Source: Ruminococcaceae bacterium BL-6
GTDB taxonomy: Bacteria; Bacillota; Clostridia; Oscillospirales; Acutalibacteraceae
Reading direction: 5' to 3'
NCBI GenBank assembly: GCA_902810075.1
Contig: LR778135.1
Coordinates: 2,232,001 to 2,296,000, forward strand
Length of the DNA stretch: 64,000 bases
The first letter of the stretch is position 1; the number at the start of each line of letters is the position of its first letter. The notes under the pieces are model-generated. The model worked only from the letters and a program-made list of their open reading frames with translations. It made no database searches and was not told where the DNA came from. Shown piece by piece: positions 26,723 to 36,995 of this stretch. A program made the position numbers and the translations under genes.

Positions 26723-27325
26723 ATGATGGCTTCTGTCAACAATGAAAAAATCAATAAATTCAATCTTGCGATCAACCACTACGCCCAGGAACAGCGTGAG
26801 AAAATCGAAAAGGAAATCGCCGAATACAAACGGCGCGAGCTGGAAGAGGCCGAGCGCGAGGTTCTGAACGAGGCTTACCGCATGATTCAGAAGGAAATGG
26901 CGGCGATGCGGGACGGCATCACGCGGGAAAGGGCGCACCGGGAAATGGCTGCCAGAAAGGAACTTCTGGAGAAGCGCCGGAAAATTACCGAGACGGTATT
27001 CCGAAAGGCCGCCGAACGGCTCCGCAGCTTTACCGAAACGGAAAAATACGCGGCCCTGCTCCAGAAATTCGCGCGAAATCTGTCCGGGATTCTGCCGGAT
27101 ACCGGAACGGTGCTGTGCCTGAGGCCCGACGACCTGAAATACGGCGAGCTGTTGAAAAAGGCGTTCGGCGGCGAATGCACCGTGCAGGCCGACAGGGAAA
27201 TCTCCATCGGCGGCATCAGGGCCTATCACACCGGCAGGGGCATTATGGCGGATGAGACGCTCGATACCATGCTCGAAGCCCAGCGCGGCTGGTTTGAAGA
27301 GACTTCGGGGATGGCTGTGGTCTGA
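26723..27325 (+). CDS. ntpE: V-type ATPase subunit E
   Basis: Peripheral-stalk subunit of 200 aa. The N-terminal half is a long charged coiled coil (EKIEKEIAEYKRRELEEAER, continuing to about residue 100); the C-terminal half is a globular head-binding domain. Two adjacent ATG codons are possible starts. It would pair with the G/H subunit encoded first in the operon. Confidence 0.86.
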   Translation: MMASVNNEKINKFNLAINHYAQEQREKIEKEIAEYKRRELEEAEREVLNEAYRMIQKEMAAMRDGITRERAHREMAARKELLEKRRKITETVFRKAAERLRSFTETEKYAALLQKFARNLSGILPDTGTVLCLRPDDLKYGELLKKAFGGECTVQADREISIGGIRAYHTGRGIMADETLDTMLEAQRGWFEETSGMAVV

Positions 27326-27358
27326 GCCGTAATACCTATTTGTATCGGAGATGATTGA

Positions 27359-29122
27359 ATGGAAAACGAAAACGTAATATACGGTATTAACGGGCCTGTC
27401 GTCACCGTAAGGAATTCCCGCAGCTTTTCCATGATGGAAATGGTCTTTGTCGGAAACGAACGCCTGGTGGGCGAGGTGATCGGCATCACCGACAAAATAA
27501 CCACGATCCAGGTTTACGAGGAAACGACGGGCCTGCGCCCGGGCGAGCCGGTGTACGGGACCGGAAGCCCCATGAACGTGACCCTCGGCCCCGGCATCAT
27601 GGACAATATTTTCGACGGCATCGAGCGCCCGCTGAAAAAAATCGCCGAGGCGACGAACTCCGCCTTTATTTCGCGCGGAAGCAACGTCCCGCCGCTCGAC
27701 GCGGACCAGCTCTGGGATGTCACCGTCACGGTGAAGCCGGGCGACAGGCTCTGCGGCGGAGACGTCTACGCCGAATGCCCGGAAACGGCGATCATCCGCC
27801 ACAAGTGCATGGTGCCCCCGAATCTTTCCGGCGTCGTGGAAAAGACGAGCCCCAACGGGAAATACAAAGTGAACGACACCGTCGTGGAGCTGAAGGACCG
27901 GAACGGCGGGCTTCACAAGCTGACCCTCTGCCAGAGATGGCCGATCCGCACGCCGCGTCCGGTGAAGGAACGCCTTCAGCCCACCACGCCCCTGATCACG
28001 GGCCAGCGCGTCATCGACACGCTGTTCCCCATCGCGAAGGGCGGCACCGCGGCGATCCCGGGCGGGTTCGGCAGCGGAAAGACCATGACGCAGCACCAGC
28101 TTGCCAAATGGTGCGATGCCGACATCATCGTCTACGTCGGCTGCGGGGAGCGCGGCAACGAAATGTCGCAGGTGCTGCAGGAATTTTCCGAGCTGATCGA
28201 CCCGAAATCCGGCCGGCCGATGACCGACCGCACCGCGCTGATCGCCAACACCTCGAACATGCCCGTCGCGGCGCGCGAAGCGTCCATCTACACCGGCATC
28301 ACGCTGGCCGAGTATTACCGCGACATGGGCTACGACGTGGCGATCATGGCGGACTCCACCTCGCGCTGGGCGGAAGCCCTGCGCGAGATTTCCGGCCGCC
28401 TGGAGGAGATGCCCGCGGAGGAAGGCTTCCCGGCGTATCTGCCGTCGCGCCTCGCCGAATTCTACGAGCGCGCCGGCCTCGTGAACAACCTGAACGGCAC
28501 GGACGGCTCGGTCACCATCATCGGCGCGGTATCCCCCGCCGGGGCGGATTTCTCGGAGCCCGTCACCCAGAACACCAAGCGCTTCACGCGCTGCTTCTGG
28601 GCGCTGGACAAAAGCCTCGCCTACGCGAGGCATTACCCCGCCATCAACTGGATGACGAGCTACAGCGAATATTTTGCCGACCTTGACCCGTGGTTCGCCA
28701 AAAACGCCGGAGAGGATTTCATCCAGTACCGCAGGCAGATCAACGGCATCCTTCAGGAAGAGAACAAGCTGATGGAGATCGTCAAGCTGATCGGCTCCGA
28801 CGTCCTGCCGGACGACCAGAAGCTCATCATCGAGATCGCGCGCGTCATCCGCGTGGGATTCCTGCAGCAGAACGCGTTCCACGCGGAGGACACCTATGTG
28901 CCGCTGGAAAAGCAGAAGCTGATGATGAAGGTGATCCTGTACCTGTACAACAAGGCGAAACAGCTCGTGTCGGCCTCCGTCCCCATTTCCGGCATCGTGC
29001 AGTCCGGCCTGTTCGACAAGCTGGTCAAGATGAAATACGACGTTCCGAACGACAAGCTGGAACTGTTTGACGACTACATTGCAGAAATTGATAAAACCGT
29101 GGCCGACATTCTGAACTCCTGA
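27359..29122 (+). CDS. ntpA: V-type ATPase catalytic subunit A
   Basis: ATP-hydrolysing/synthesising head subunit of 587 aa. The P-loop GGFGSGKT is at about residues 235-242, followed by [14 protein letters not shown] and [19 protein letters not shown]. The non-homologous insertion typical of A subunits lies between about 110 and 200. GGAG precedes the ATG by 8 nt. Strong conservation leaves no doubt about identity. Confidence 0.98.
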   Translation: MENENVIYGINGPVVTVRNSRSFSMMEMVFVGNERLVGEVIGITDKITTIQVYEETTGLRPGEPVYGTGSPMNVTLGPGIMDNIFDGIERPLKKIAEATNSAFISRGSNVPPLDADQLWDVTVTVKPGDRLCGGDVYAECPETAIIRHKCMVPPNLSGVVEKTSPNGKYKVNDTVVELKDRNGGLHKLTLCQRWPIRTPRPVKERLQPTTPLITGQRVIDTLFPIAKGGTAAIPGGFGSGKTMTQHQLAKWCDADIIVYVGCGERGNEMSQVLQEFSELIDPKSGRPMTDRTALIANTSNMPVAAREASIYTGITLAEYYRDMGYDVAIMADSTSRWAEALREISGRLEEMPAEEGFPAYLPSRLAEFYERAGLVNNLNGTDGSVTIIGAVSPAGADFSEPVTQNTKRFTRCFWALDKSLAYARHYPAINWMTSYSEYFADLDPWFAKNAGEDFIQYRRQINGILQEENKLMEIVKLIGSDVLPDDQKLIIEIARVIRVGFLQQNAFHAEDTYVPLEKQKLMMKVILYLYNKAKQLVSASVPISGIVQSGLFDKLVKMKYDVPNDKLELFDDYIAEIDKTVADILNS

Positions 29123-29150
29123 AGAAGCCACGGAGAGAAGGCGGTTTTTT

Positions 29151-30638
29151 ATGATTCTTGATTATATTGGCGTCAAGGAAATCAACGGTTCGCTGATCGT
29201 TCTGGATGATGTGGAAAACGCCTCGTTTGAAGAGGTGGTGGACATTCGCCTGGACGACGGGACCATGCGCCAGGGAAGAATTGTCCAGATGGATGGAAAT
29301 CGCGTCGTGATCCAGGTGTTCGAGGGCACCCGCGGCATCGCGCTGAACAACACCCGCACCAGGCTGCGCGGCCATCCGATGGAAATTCCCCTCTCCCCTG
29401 AAATCCTGGGCCGCGTGTTCGACGGCGCCGGCCGCCCCATCGACGGGCTCGGCGACATTTACCCGCAGAAGCGCATGAATGTAAACGGCACCCCGATCAA
29501 CCCGGTTTCCAGAATTTACCCCGTAAACTACATCAACACCGGTATTTCCAGCATCGACACGCTGATGACCCTGATCCGCGGGCAGAAGCTGCCGATTTTT
29601 TCCGGCTCCGGCATGAAGCATAACGAGCTGGCCGTCCAGATTGCGCGGCAGGCGAAGATCACCGACGCGGACAACAGCAACTTCGCCATCGTGTTCGCGG
29701 CCATGGGCGTAAAGAACGACGTCGCGGACTATTTCCGCCGCTCGTTCGACGAATCCGGCGTGCTGCAGAAGGTCGTCATGTACATCAACCTTGCGAACGA
29801 CCCCATCATCGAAAGGATCCTGACGCCCCGCTGCGCGCTGACCACCGCCGAATATCTGGCCTTTGAGCTGAACATGCACATTCTGGTCATCATGACCGAC
29901 ATGACCTCCTACGCCGAGGCGCTGCGCGAATTCAGCTCTTCCAAAGGCGAGATTCCGGGCAGAAAGGGATTCCCGGGCTACCTGTATTCGGACTTCGCCT
30001 CCCTTTACGAGCGCGCCGGCATGGTGGAAGGCAAAAAAGGCTCCGTGACGCAGATCCCGATTCTGACCATGCCGAACGACGACGTGACCCACCCGGTGCC
30101 CGACCTGACCGGGTACATCACCGAGGGGCAGATCGTTCTGGACCGCTCGCTGGACAGCAACGGCGTCTACCCGCCCGTCGGCGTGCTTCCGTCCCTTTCG
30201 CGTCTGATGAAGGACGGAATCGGCGCGGGCTACACACGCGAGGATCACTCGGCGCTGTCGAACCAGCTGTTCGCCTCTTACGCCAAGGTGATGGACGCGC
30301 GTTCGCTGGCTTCGGTCATCGGCGAGGAGGAGCTTTCCCCCATCGACAAAAAATACCTGGAATTCGGGCGGCTGTTCGAACGGCGCTTCATCACCCAGGA
30401 CCCGAACGACAACCGCTCCATCGAACAGAGCCTGGACCTGGGCTGGCAGATCCTTTCCACCCTGCCCCGCAGCGAGCTGGACCGCGTCGACGACGCGATC
30501 CTGAACAAGTACTACGTCCCGGACGTCCAGAACGCCGGGGACACCTTCCGCCAGCTGGATGACGAAAAGGACGGCGCCGCGGAAAAGGCAGAGGGAAAAG
30601 AAGGAACAAAGGAACCGGCGGAACATGACGAGAAATAA
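29151..30638 (+). CDS. ntpB: V-type ATPase subunit B
   Basis: Non-catalytic head subunit. It has the family blocks [32 protein letters not shown] and [19 protein letters not shown]. Length 495 aa, including about 25 extra C-terminal residues rich in K, E and D (ending KEPAEHDEK) that normal B subunits lack. Consistent with a regulatory subunit, the A-type P-loop is absent. Confidence 0.97.
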   Translation: MILDYIGVKEINGSLIVLDDVENASFEEVVDIRLDDGTMRQGRIVQMDGNRVVIQVFEGTRGIALNNTRTRLRGHPMEIPLSPEILGRVFDGAGRPIDGLGDIYPQKRMNVNGTPINPVSRIYPVNYINTGISSIDTLMTLIRGQKLPIFSGSGMKHNELAVQIARQAKITDADNSNFAIVFAAMGVKNDVADYFRRSFDESGVLQKVVMYINLANDPIIERILTPRCALTTAEYLAFELNMHILVIMTDMTSYAEALREFSSSKGEIPGRKGFPGYLYSDFASLYERAGMVEGKKGSVTQIPILTMPNDDVTHPVPDLTGYITEGQIVLDRSLDSNGVYPPVGVLPSLSRLMKDGIGAGYTREDHSALSNQLFASYAKVMDARSLASVIGEEELSPIDKKYLEFGRLFERRFITQDPNDNRSIEQSLDLGWQILSTLPRSELDRVDDAILNKYYVPDVQNAGDTFRQLDDEKDGAAEKAEGKEGTKEPAEHDEK

Positions 30639-30653
30639 GCGAGGTGAGCGGCA

Positions 30654-31268
30654 TTGAGCGAACAGATCGTACCAACCAAAGGAAATCTTCTCTCCGTGAA
30701 AAAATCGCTGGATCTTGCCCGCACCGGCTTCGAGCTGCTGGACCGCAAGCGCAATATTCTGATCCGTGAAATGATGTCCCTGATCGACCGGGCATCCAAA
30801 ATTCAGGACAAGATCGACCGGACGTATGAGGAAGCCTATGCCGCCCTGCAGATCGCCAACATCACGCTGGGCGTCTGCGACAAGATTGCGGAAACCGTTC
30901 CGCTGGACGACAACCTGAACGTGGCTTACCGGAGCGTGATGGGCGTGGAGATCCCGATGGTTTCCCTGGAGCCGACCCCCGTCACCATCCCTTACGGGCT
31001 GGCCGGGACAAACACCATGATGGACAATGCGTACCTGAAATTCCGCGAGGTCAAAATCCTGACGGCGGAGCTGGCGGAAGTGGAAAACAGCGTCTACCGC
31101 CTTGCGGATGCCGTCAAGAAGACCCAAAAGCGGGCGAACGCGCTGAAAAACATCATGATCCCCCGTTTCGAGCAGACCGTGAAATTCATTTCCGACGCTT
31201 TGGAGGAGAAGGACCGCGAGGAATTCTCCCGCCTGAAGGTCATCAAGCGCCAAAAAATCGCCGGGTGA
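30654..31268 (+). CDS. ntpD: V-type ATPase subunit D
   Basis: Central rotor shaft of 204 aa, two long helices at the ends with the conserved motif KRRANALKNIMIPR represented as RANALKNIMIPRFEQ (about residues 160-174). Start TTG with GAGGTG 7 nt upstream. Last gene of the operon, followed by a terminator. Confidence 0.93.
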   Translation: MSEQIVPTKGNLLSVKKSLDLARTGFELLDRKRNILIREMMSLIDRASKIQDKIDRTYEEAYAALQIANITLGVCDKIAETVPLDDNLNVAYRSVMGVEIPMVSLEPTPVTIPYGLAGTNTMMDNAYLKFREVKILTAELAEVENSVYRLADAVKKTQKRANALKNIMIPRFEQTVKFISDALEEKDREEFSRLKVIKRQKIAG

Positions 31269-31312
31269 CATTTTTCCTGCGGAATATAGAAAAAAAGAAT
31301 AAGAATGGAACT

Positions 31313-31369
31313 GCACCCCCCTTTCGCCGACGTCACAATGTGCCGAAACGGCGGGAGAGGGTGTTTTTT
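31313..31369 (+). terminator. Terminator of the V-ATPase operon
   Basis: CACCC pairs with GGGTG and TTTCGCCG with CGGCGGGA, with a small internal loop, followed by six T. The loop is about 19 nt. Confidence 0.75.
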
Positions 31370-31513
31370 CATGCAAAAAAATTTGCGGCGGCAAATCCGA
31401 AAAAACGTGCTGCTTTCCCCGGCAGATGCGCGGCAAATCGGGGGCCGCGCATAAATTCCTTTCATCTGTCCAAAATAACACTGACGGAAAAAACGTTGAA
31501 AGGAAGAATCTCC

Positions 31514-31741
31514 ATGGATATCATCGCAATGATTTTACTGATCATCGGCGGAATCAACTGGGGCTCGATCGGAATTTTCCAGTTCGACATCATTGCCTGG
31601 GCGTTCGGCAGTCAGGCGGAAATCATCAGCCGGATCATCTATACCCTGGTGGGTCTTTCCGCAATCTGGTGCATCTCCCTGCTGTTCCGGGACAACGATA
31701 TCGTGGAAAGGCACAGCACCGCCGAAAGCCCCCACCATTGA
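31514..31741 (+). CDS. DUF378 small membrane protein
   Basis: A 75-aa protein with two membrane helices. The family signature is IAMILLIIGGINWGSIG at the N-terminus, then an ISRIIYTLVGLSAIW helix. AAAGGAAG lies 7 nt before the ATG. The 245-nt region upstream holds the V-ATPase terminator and a GC-rich hairpin (about 31424-31453), so it is probably transcribed separately. Function of the family is not known. Confidence 0.85.
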   Translation: MDIIAMILLIIGGINWGSIGIFQFDIIAWAFGSQAEIISRIIYTLVGLSAIWCISLLFRDNDIVERHSTAESPHH

Positions 31742-31796
31742 TTCCAACTGCCCGTGCCTTTTGGGCCGGGCGGAATTTTCATCTCCCCTTCGGATG

Positions 31797-31832
31797 AAAA
31801 AAGGCAGGCAGCAAAACGCTGCCTGCCTTTTG
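31797..31832. terminator. Bidirectional terminator between DUF378 and ackA
   Basis: GGCAGGCAGC pairs with GCTGCCTGCC around AAAAC, with A-run left and T-rich right, so it can end both convergent genes. Confidence 0.85.
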
Positions 31833-31863
31833 ATTATTTCAAAGCTTTTTCCGGAAGCCGGCG

Positions 31864-33069
31864 TCAGAGCGCCTCCACGATCGCTTTGGTGTCGCGCGCG
31901 ATGACCAGCTCTTCGTTCGTGGGGATCACGAACACCTGCACGCGGGAGTCGGGCGCGGAAATCTTCCCGCCCTTTCCGTGCAGCATCTGCCGGTTCAGCT
32001 CCTCGGAGACCCTGACCCCGAGATAGGTCAGCCCGTTGCAGACATTCTGGCGGTGGTGCCACTGGTTCTCCCCCAAGCCGGCGGTGAAAACGATCGCGTC
32101 GCATCCGTTCATCGCCGCGGCGTATGCGCCGATGAATTTCTGAATCTGGTAAACGAGCATCTCGTGCGCCAGAATCGCCCTGGGCTCCCCTTTTTCCGCG
32201 GCAGCCGTCACGTCTCGGTCGTCGCTCGAAATGCCGGAAATCCCCAAAAGGCCGGATTTCTTGTTCAGAACGTCGCTCATTTCCTCGGGGGAAAGGTGTT
32301 CCTTCTCCTCGATAAAGGTCACGACGGAAGGATCCAGCGTACCGGTGCGGGTGCCCATCATAAAGCCGTCCAGCGGGGTAAGGCCCATGCTGGTGTCGAC
32401 GACCTTGCCGCCCTTGATGGCGGCGATGGAGGAGCCGTTGCCCAGATGGCACGTAATCATCTTGATTTCGCTCAGCGGTTTTCCCATCAGCTCGGCGCAT
32501 TTCTGGCTGACATAGCGGTGGGATGTTCCGTGGAACCCATAGCGGCGGATATGGTACTTCTCGTAATATTCATACGGAATGGCGAACATATAGGCCTTCT
32601 GCGGCATGGTGGAATGGAACGCGGTGTCGAACACGGCGACCTCCGGAACCTTGCCGAAGACCTTCCGGCAGGCGCGGATTCCCTCGACGCAGGCGCTGTT
32701 GTGAAGCGGCGCCAAGGGGATCAGCTTTTCGACCGCGGCGATCACCTCGTCGTCGATCAGGACGGACTTGCTGAACCGCGCGCCGCCCTGAACGATGCGG
32801 TGACCGATCGCGGAAACCTCGGACAGGTCCCTGATGACCCCGACCTGAGAATCCACAAGGGCCTGTGTGACCTGCCGGAACGCCTCGGTATGGTCCTTCA
32901 TCTCCACCGAAAGCTTCTTTTCGCGTCCGTCCGCTGTTTTGTATCCGAAAATGCCTCCGCCGATTCCAATGCGCTCGCAGTTGCCCTTTGCGAGGACCTT
33001 TTCGCTTTCCATATCAATCAGCTGATATTTCAAGGATGAGCTGCCGGCATTGATGACCAGAATCTTCAT
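31864..33069 (-). CDS. ackA: Acetate kinase
   Basis: Reversibly transfers phosphate between ATP and acetate; in fermenting anaerobes it makes ATP from acetyl phosphate. ASKHA-fold motifs: KILVINAGSSSLKYQL at the N-terminus, YGFHGTSHRYVS, HLGNGSSIAAI, and MGTRTGTLDPS. Length 401 aa. AGGAGG lies 7 nt before the ATG at 33069. The usual partner pta is not adjacent. The divergent tmcAL product also uses acetate. Confidence 0.97.
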   Translation of the reverse strand: MKILVINAGSSSLKYQLIDMESEKVLAKGNCERIGIGGGIFGYKTADGREKKLSVEMKDHTEAFRQVTQALVDSQVGVIRDLSEVSAIGHRIVQGGARFSKSVLIDDEVIAAVEKLIPLAPLHNSACVEGIRACRKVFGKVPEVAVFDTAFHSTMPQKAYMFAIPYEYYEKYHIRRYGFHGTSHRYVSQKCAELMGKPLSEIKMITCHLGNGSSIAAIKGGKVVDTSMGLTPLDGFMMGTRTGTLDPSVVTFIEEKEHLSPEEMSDVLNKKSGLLGISGISSDDRDVTAAAEKGEPRAILAHEMLVYQIQKFIGAYAAAMNGCDAIVFTAGLGENQWHHRQNVCNGLTYLGVRVSEELNRQMLHGKGGKISAPDSRVQVFVIPTNEELVIARDTKAIVEAL

Positions 33070-33122
33070 CAAACTTCCTCCTAAAATTTCTGTGTAATCT
33101 TCCAAAATACGGAAAAAACGGC

Positions 33123-33151
33123 TTGAAACCGTCGTAATAAAGCCATATTAT
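33123..33151 (+). promoter_or_regulatory. tmcAL promoter, overlapping ackA promoter region
   Basis: TTGAAA (33123-33128), 17 nt, TATTAT (33146-33151). The -10 is part of the palindrome TATTATATAATA, which also supplies a TATAAT for the opposite strand, so ackA and tmcAL may share a back-to-back core. Confidence 0.7.
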
Positions 33152-33194
33152 ATAATAGTACAATTAAAAAGTAATTTCAAGGAGTTTTTGCGGT

Positions 33195-34439
33195 ATGGTG
33201 GGAAAACCGCTGATTGCGGGGATCGTCGCGGAATTCAATCCGCTGCATTCGGGACACGCATCCCTGATCCGGAAGGTGCGGGAAGCCGGGTGCGACGCCG
33301 TCGTCGTGGTGATGAGCGGGAATTTCGTGCAGCGCGGGGAACCCGCCCTCTTTTACAAATGGCCGCGGGCGCGGGCCGCGCTCGCGTGCGGGGCGGACCT
33401 TGTCCTGGAGCTTCCCCTGCCGTGGGCCGCGGCGGGCGCGGAGCGCTTCGCGCTGGGCGCGGTTTCCATCCTGTCGGCGCTCGGGTGCGTCGGGGCGCTC
33501 GCCTTCGGCAGCGAAAACGGGGACGCCGCCGGGCTTCAGCGGGCGGCAAAGGCTGTGTGCTCGCCCGCCCTGCGGCCGCTGCTGCGGAAAAAGCTTGCTT
33601 CCGGCATCCCGTTCGCCGCAGCCCGCGAAGACGCCGTGCGGGAGCTGTTCGGCGGCGAAACGGCAGACCTGCTGCGGGAGCCGAACAACATCCTCGGCAT
33701 CGAGTACTGCAAGGCGCTGGACCGGCTCGGCTCCCCCATGCGCCCGCTCGCCTTTCTGCGCAGCGGAAGCCCGCACGACGCCGGGGGCGCGCCGGACGAA
33801 GGGGAATTCGCGTCCTCCTCCCAGATCCGGGAACTGATCCTGAACGGCAGGCCGTTTTCCCGCCTGGTGCCGCCCGAAGCCGGGGAAATTTACCGGCGGG
33901 AAATGGACGCGGGGCGCGCGCCCGCCCTCCTGAAACGCGCGGAAACGGCCGTTCTGGCAAAGATGCGCTGCATGAGCCGCGGGGATTTCCGGAGCCTTCC
34001 TGACGTCAGCGAGGGGCTGGAAAACAGAATCTACGAAAGCGCGCGCGCCGCGGTCTCCCTGGAAGACCTGTACGCGCGCATCAAATCGAAGCGATACCCC
34101 CTCGCGCGGGTGCGCAGGATCGTGCTTTCGGCTTTCCTCGGCCTTACGGCGGATTTTCCCCGCCTGCCCCCCTACCTTCGGCTGCTCGGTTTCAGCGAAA
34201 AAGGGAGGCGGATTCTAAATACGGCGAAGAAAACAGCGTCGCTGCCAATTGCAGCCAACGTTTCTGACATTTTATCTCTTGACAAAACGGCGGACAATGT
34301 GTTTGAATTAGAGAACAGGGCGACGGACCTATATTCGCTTTGTACGCCCTGCGCAGAGCCGTGCGGATTGGAAATGACATGTGCCTGCTGGGAAAGGAAG
34401 TATCTTTTTGGCTATTCAGATAAAAGAAACAAGCTATAA
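33195..34439 (+). CDS. tmcAL: tRNA(Met) cytidine acetate ligase TmcAL
   Basis: Acetylates the wobble cytidine of elongator tRNA-Met using ATP and free acetate. Nucleotidyltransferase-like N-terminus: IAGIVAEFNPLHSGHASLIR contains the HxGH nucleotide site (HSGH). VVVMSGNFVQRGEPAL and NNILGIEYCKAL are further family blocks. Length 414 aa. AAGGAG lies upstream of the ATG. It sits divergent to ackA, whose substrate or product is acetate. Confidence 0.92.
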   Translation: MVGKPLIAGIVAEFNPLHSGHASLIRKVREAGCDAVVVVMSGNFVQRGEPALFYKWPRARAALACGADLVLELPLPWAAAGAERFALGAVSILSALGCVGALAFGSENGDAAGLQRAAKAVCSPALRPLLRKKLASGIPFAAAREDAVRELFGGETADLLREPNNILGIEYCKALDRLGSPMRPLAFLRSGSPHDAGGAPDEGEFASSSQIRELILNGRPFSRLVPPEAGEIYRREMDAGRAPALLKRAETAVLAKMRCMSRGDFRSLPDVSEGLENRIYESARAAVSLEDLYARIKSKRYPLARVRRIVLSAFLGLTADFPRLPPYLRLLGFSEKGRRILNTAKKTASLPIAANVSDILSLDKTADNVFELENRATDLYSLCTPCAEPCGLEMTCACWERKYLFGYSDKRNKL

Positions 34440-35343
34440 GAATTATGGCAGATGCGTGCAGATCACCAACGGGATCATCGAGGTGATGGTCACGATCGAC
34501 GTTGGCCCGCGCATCATCTTCTTCGGCTTTGTCAACGGAGAAAACGTCTTTTACAACGATCTGGACCGCAACGTCAGCTTCGGCGGAGAAGAATTCGACG
34601 AGCTGTACGGCAAGGGGCAGAAGGCGCTGATGTACGGCGGGCACCGGCTGTGGCTCAGCCCGGAAAGCTACCCCGGCACCTATTACCCCGACAACGAGCC
34701 GGTGGTTTACGGGATTCTGCCCGACGGGGTGAGCTTTACCCCGCCGAAGCAGAAGCACAACAGCATGCAGCTCGGCTTCGAGGTGATGATGAACGAGAAC
34801 GCCTCGGATATCATGGTGGTGCACAGCGCGAAAAACTGTGCCAAGGAAACCCAGACCCTTGCCCTCTGGGCGGTTTCGATGATGGCCCCGAACGGGCTGG
34901 AGATCATCCCGCAGACGAAGGAAAAAGGCAGCGGGCTTCTGCCGAACCGCTCCCTGATTTTCTGGCCCTACTCCAGGATCGGCGACCCCCGCGTCTTCTT
35001 CGGGGAAAAATTCATCACGATCCGCCACGACCCCACCTGCGAGGCCCCGTATAAATTCGGGCTGAACAATCTTTCCGGCTGGGCTGCCTACGTGCGGCAG
35101 AACACCGCGCTGGTGCGGCATTTCGTCCACAACATCCACGCGGCTTACCCCGATATGGGCGCTTCGTATGAAACCTATTTCTGCAAGGATTACGCGGAAA
35201 TGGAAACGCTCAGCCCCCTCTACCATATCGAGCCCGGGGAATCGGTGCGCCACGTGGAAAACCTGACCCTGTTCCGGATCGACAATATCCCGGACGCCCG
35301 AAATGAACAGAAGCTGGAAGAATTCATCGAAAACCTTCAATAA
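34408..35343 (+). CDS. DUF4380-like protein (sugar-mutarotase-type fold)
   Basis: A 311-aa protein with the DUF4380-like features VDVGPRI-type strand (VTIDVGPRIIFFGF) and the block YGGHRLWLSPES, suggesting a beta-sandwich resembling aldose epimerases. Substrate unknown. The start is TTG at 34408 with GGAAAGGAAG 7 nt upstream, so it overlaps tmcAL by 32 nt and is probably coupled to it. A GTG 27 nt earlier lacks a ribosome site. Confidence 0.72.
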   Translation: MAIQIKETSYKNYGRCVQITNGIIEVMVTIDVGPRIIFFGFVNGENVFYNDLDRNVSFGGEEFDELYGKGQKALMYGGHRLWLSPESYPGTYYPDNEPVVYGILPDGVSFTPPKQKHNSMQLGFEVMMNENASDIMVVHSAKNCAKETQTLALWAVSMMAPNGLEIIPQTKEKGSGLLPNRSLIFWPYSRIGDPRVFFGEKFITIRHDPTCEAPYKFGLNNLSGWAAYVRQNTALVRHFVHNIHAAYPDMGASYETYFCKDYAEMETLSPLYHIEPGESVRHVENLTLFRIDNIPDARNEQKLEEFIENLQ

Positions 35344-35352
35344 GGATTCGGG

Positions 35353-35379
35353 TCCCCCGCCGAAGCGGGGGATTTTTTT
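35353..35379 (+). terminator. Terminator after the DUF4380-like gene
   Basis: TCCCCCGC pairs with GCGGGGGA around CGAA, then seven T. Textbook intrinsic terminator. Confidence 0.92.
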
Positions 35380-35458
35380 GTTTCAAAACGCCCTCTGCGG
35401 GCCCTGCGGAGAAAAAAGCGCCGGGGCAGCCTCCCCGCGCTCAGCACGCTTTCCGCAT

Positions 35459-35493
35459 AAAAAAACAGCGCCCGGCAAAAATCAGCCGGGCGC
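35459..35493 (-). terminator. Terminator of the GH25 gene
   Basis: On the minus strand, GCGCCCGGC pairs with GCCGGGCGC, followed by TGTTTTTTT. Confidence 0.85.
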
Positions 35494-35515
35494 CACTTTA
35501 TGATTTATAAAAAGC

Positions 35516-36994
35516 TTATTGTACCGTCACCGTGCAGATCCGCACAGGCGTCTGGCTTCCCACTCTGACATAGACCCCCGCGGTCCCGCTTCCGGAAGCG
35601 GTGATCTGATAGAGCCATTTGTCGCCCGATTTCGCGTAGGTCACCGACTGAATCACGCTGTTGTTCCCCGTGCAGAAGCTGATGTCCGACGAGCTGGACG
35701 CGACCTGAACGGCGAACTGATAGACCTGCCCTTTTTTCAGCGAAATGGCCGAAGGCGTATCGGACACATAAGAGACCGGCGGGTTATACGCAGTCACCGC
35801 GTTGAACGAAACCGAGGCCCCGGTCACGCGCGATGTGGTCGTGATGGTCGACTGGCCGCCCTTGCCCAGGTTCGTGATGCGGAACAGGAACCCATCCGAG
35901 ACCTGCTTGACGTAGGATACCTGAACGGCCTGCGGGTTGGACGATCTCACGTTCGGAACAACCCCGTCGGCGGTCGTGATCCTGTAAAAATAATCGCGGT
36001 TGGCGCCGAACGTATAGGTCCCCGTCGTGTTGCTTTTGAATACGGTACGGTCGGTCGGCTTCGGCGGCTCGGAAGAAGAGCCGGATGTCCCCGCGTAATC
36101 GAAATAGCTGTAATCCACGTCACAGGCACCGCTGACCCCCGGAACCGTTTTCGTCCCGTACTGCCACATGGTGTACGGGCGGCTGAAGTTTGGCCTGCTG
36201 ACGCCGGTGTTCGCGATCCAGGTGTCATACTGGGAGACCAGCGGGCTGGTCATATGCGCATTGTAGAAATTCACATAGCTGTACACCGCGGTCTTGTATC
36301 CGGCGGCCTGAATCGTGCTGCAGAAGGCCTGGATGATCTCTCCCAGCGCGGCGGTGGAAAGCTTGTACTGGGATTTGTCCTCCACATCGTACACGACCGG
36401 ATAATCCAGGTGACGGCCGTTCAGGATATGAAGGCACATGGCCGCCTCCTGCTTTGCCATGGCCACGCTGGTGGCATAGCTGTAATGATAGGCGCCCGTC
36501 TTGATCCCGCTGGCGGTCGCCCCGCTGTAATTCGCCGCAAAGTATGTATCCGTCTGCTGGCTCCAGTTTTCACTGCCGTACCCGGTGCGGATGATTGCGA
36601 ATTCCACGCCGGAATTTTTCACCTGGGCCCAGTCGATGGAACCGCGGTGCTGCGAAACGTCGATCCCCTTGATGGCGACATTGACGGTGCAGGCCGCCGT
36701 CGCGCCCGACGGGGACTTCGCGGTGATCACCGCCTGGCCCCATTCCTGGGCGACCACGGTGCCGTAGGCGTCCACCCGCACGGCGGCGGGGTTGCTGGAA
36801 GACCAGAGCACATTGGAAGCAGGCGTTGTCCCGCTGTAAGCCGTCAGCGAAAGGATCTCGCCTTTTTTCATGAGTACCGAGGATTCGCTCAGAAGCAAAT
36901 CCGTCTGATCCACCCCGTCGGCATATGCCGTCGCCGCCAGCGACAGAAGCACCGACAGGATCAGAAACAAGGCCATCAGTCTTTTCTTCAACAT
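35516..36994 (-). CDS. Secreted GH25 lysozyme with N-terminal BIG2-like domain
   Basis: Predicted peptidoglycan muramidase exported to the wall. Residues 1-25 form a signal peptide (KKRLMALFLILSVLLSLAAT, then AYA). Residues about 30-105 resemble a bacterial Ig-like (BIG2) domain (WSSSNPAAVRVDAYGTV). The GH25 domain begins KGIDVSQHRGSIDW (about 108-121), with catalytic acids in YDVEDKS and DVDYSYFDYAG. The C-terminal 170 residues look like two further beta-sandwich domains. Length 492 aa. AGGAGG precedes the ATG closely. A consensus promoter drives it. Confidence 0.9.
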   Translation of the reverse strand: MLKKRLMALFLILSVLLSLAATAYADGVDQTDLLLSESSVLMKKGEILSLTAYSGTTPASNVLWSSSNPAAVRVDAYGTVVAQEWGQAVITAKSPSGATAACTVNVAIKGIDVSQHRGSIDWAQVKNSGVEFAIIRTGYGSENWSQQTDTYFAANYSGATASGIKTGAYHYSYATSVAMAKQEAAMCLHILNGRHLDYPVVYDVEDKSQYKLSTAALGEIIQAFCSTIQAAGYKTAVYSYVNFYNAHMTSPLVSQYDTWIANTGVSRPNFSRPYTMWQYGTKTVPGVSGACDVDYSYFDYAGTSGSSSEPPKPTDRTVFKSNTTGTYTFGANRDYFYRITTADGVVPNVRSSNPQAVQVSYVKQVSDGFLFRITNLGKGGQSTITTTSRVTGASVSFNAVTAYNPPVSYVSDTPSAISLKKGQVYQFAVQVASSSSDISFCTGNNSVIQSVTYAKSGDKWLYQITASGSGTAGVYVRVGSQTPVRICTVTVQ

Positions 36995-36995
36995 T

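Noticed and set aside
35353-35379. Member of the dispersed hairpin family
   Set aside because: The stem is similar in GC content but is short, has a T-run and lacks the conserved tail, so it is a plain terminator.
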